Below, piece after piece: positions 63,765 through 64,000 of a DNA stretch of 64,000 nt. Both the position numbers and the translations under genes were made by a program. The DNA comes from Microglena sp. YARC (Eukaryota; Chlorophyta; Chlorophyceae; Chlamydomonadales; Chlamydomonadaceae): the NCBI GenBank assembly GCA_022414725.1, contig JAJSRW010001563.1:147001-211000 (forward strand), written 5' to 3'. A model generated the notes under the pieces. The model searched no databases and was not told where the DNA came from. It saw only the letters and a program-made list of their open reading frames with translations. Position 1 is the stretch's first letter; every line of letters begins with the position of its first letter.

Positions 63765-64000
63765 CTTGCAAAGAATTGCACACAATCTTCCCTTAGCATG
63801 GTAATAACAACAAACATCCGCCTGCGGGTGTGCTTTGGGTTTTAATTTTTTTTTTAATAACAAACTTTCCAAAACGCTGTTTTGATGTGATTTACGGGTT
63901 AGATGGATTTATTGCAATCATGCCATGCTATTTTTTATTTGTTTAACAGGTTTTGCATTTTTGATCATGCCTGTGCTCTTCACCACGCATTGCACGATGC
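63765..64000 (-). repeat. Copies of the 5' edge of Lon exon A
   Basis: At 63821-63765 a copy has its own acceptor (CACCCGCAG), the RR-like start, and a degenerate GKIV segment. At about 63962-64000 another copy reads IVQC and KSTG and is cut by the window edge. These lie upstream of exon A on the coding strand. Confidence 0.7.

Noticed and set aside
41590..64000. Several separate Lon paralogues or processed pseudogenes
   Set aside because: Copies are always of exon edges with adjoining intron sequence and sit in the correct exon order, so they come from local tandem duplication. Processed copies would join exons without introns.

Overview
The window is nuclear DNA from a eukaryote, most likely a green alga or other plant-related protist. 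The evidence is spliceosomal introns with GT and AG ends, a non-LTR retrotransposon with an RNase H domain, a Ty1/copia fragment, a short plant-type telomere motif (CCCTAAA), and a Lon protease whose exons read most like plant mitochondrial LON1. The species cannot be named from the sequence. Well over half of the window is simple or tandem repeat, including homopolymer C or G tracts of up to 42 bases. Frequent single-base differences between neighbouring repeat copies suggest either strong decay or an unpolished long-read assembly, so the frameshifts reported here need care.

Layout. 1-525 is an AT-rich minisatellite. 526-7.7 kb has little recognisable coding sequence apart from one small alanine-rich ORF on the minus strand; it holds a short inverted-repeat transposon (2906-3101) and the 3' tip of a LINE (about 5.07 kb). 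7.76-12.94 kb is a minus-strand ankyrin-repeat gene with one repeat per exon. 13.24-18.78 kb is a 5'-truncated, frameshifted LINE on the minus strand. 20.14-25.02 kb is a 4.9 kb minisatellite built on a 12-bp unit, abutting a minus-strand TIR-domain exon at 25.02-25.22 kb. 25.9-27.7 kb holds shuffled, partly inverted copies of one repeat module. 28.7-30.2 kb is a broken copia element. 31.2-35.2 kb has three possible plus-strand exons separated by tandem repeats. 36.2-38.2 kb is a higher-order tandem repeat, followed by a 21-bp minisatellite.

41.6-64.0 kb is the main result. It is the C-terminal part of a mitochondrial-type Lon protease gene on the minus strand: AAA+ Walker B, sensor and protease domains, with the 5' part outside the window. 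Eight exons were placed, A to H. Each lies among extra copies of its own edges. Copies of the exon's 5' end, with their splice acceptors, fill the upstream intron. Copies of the exon's 3' end, with their splice donors, fill the downstream intron. The introns therefore look as if they grew by repeated tandem duplication across each splice junction. The four protease-domain exons (E to H) are intact and fit each other in splice phase. The ATPase exons (A to D), which have the largest arrays, carry indels.

The recognisable genes (ankyrin, TIR, Lon) do not form an operon or pathway. What they share is architecture: short exons in long introns made of tandem repeats.
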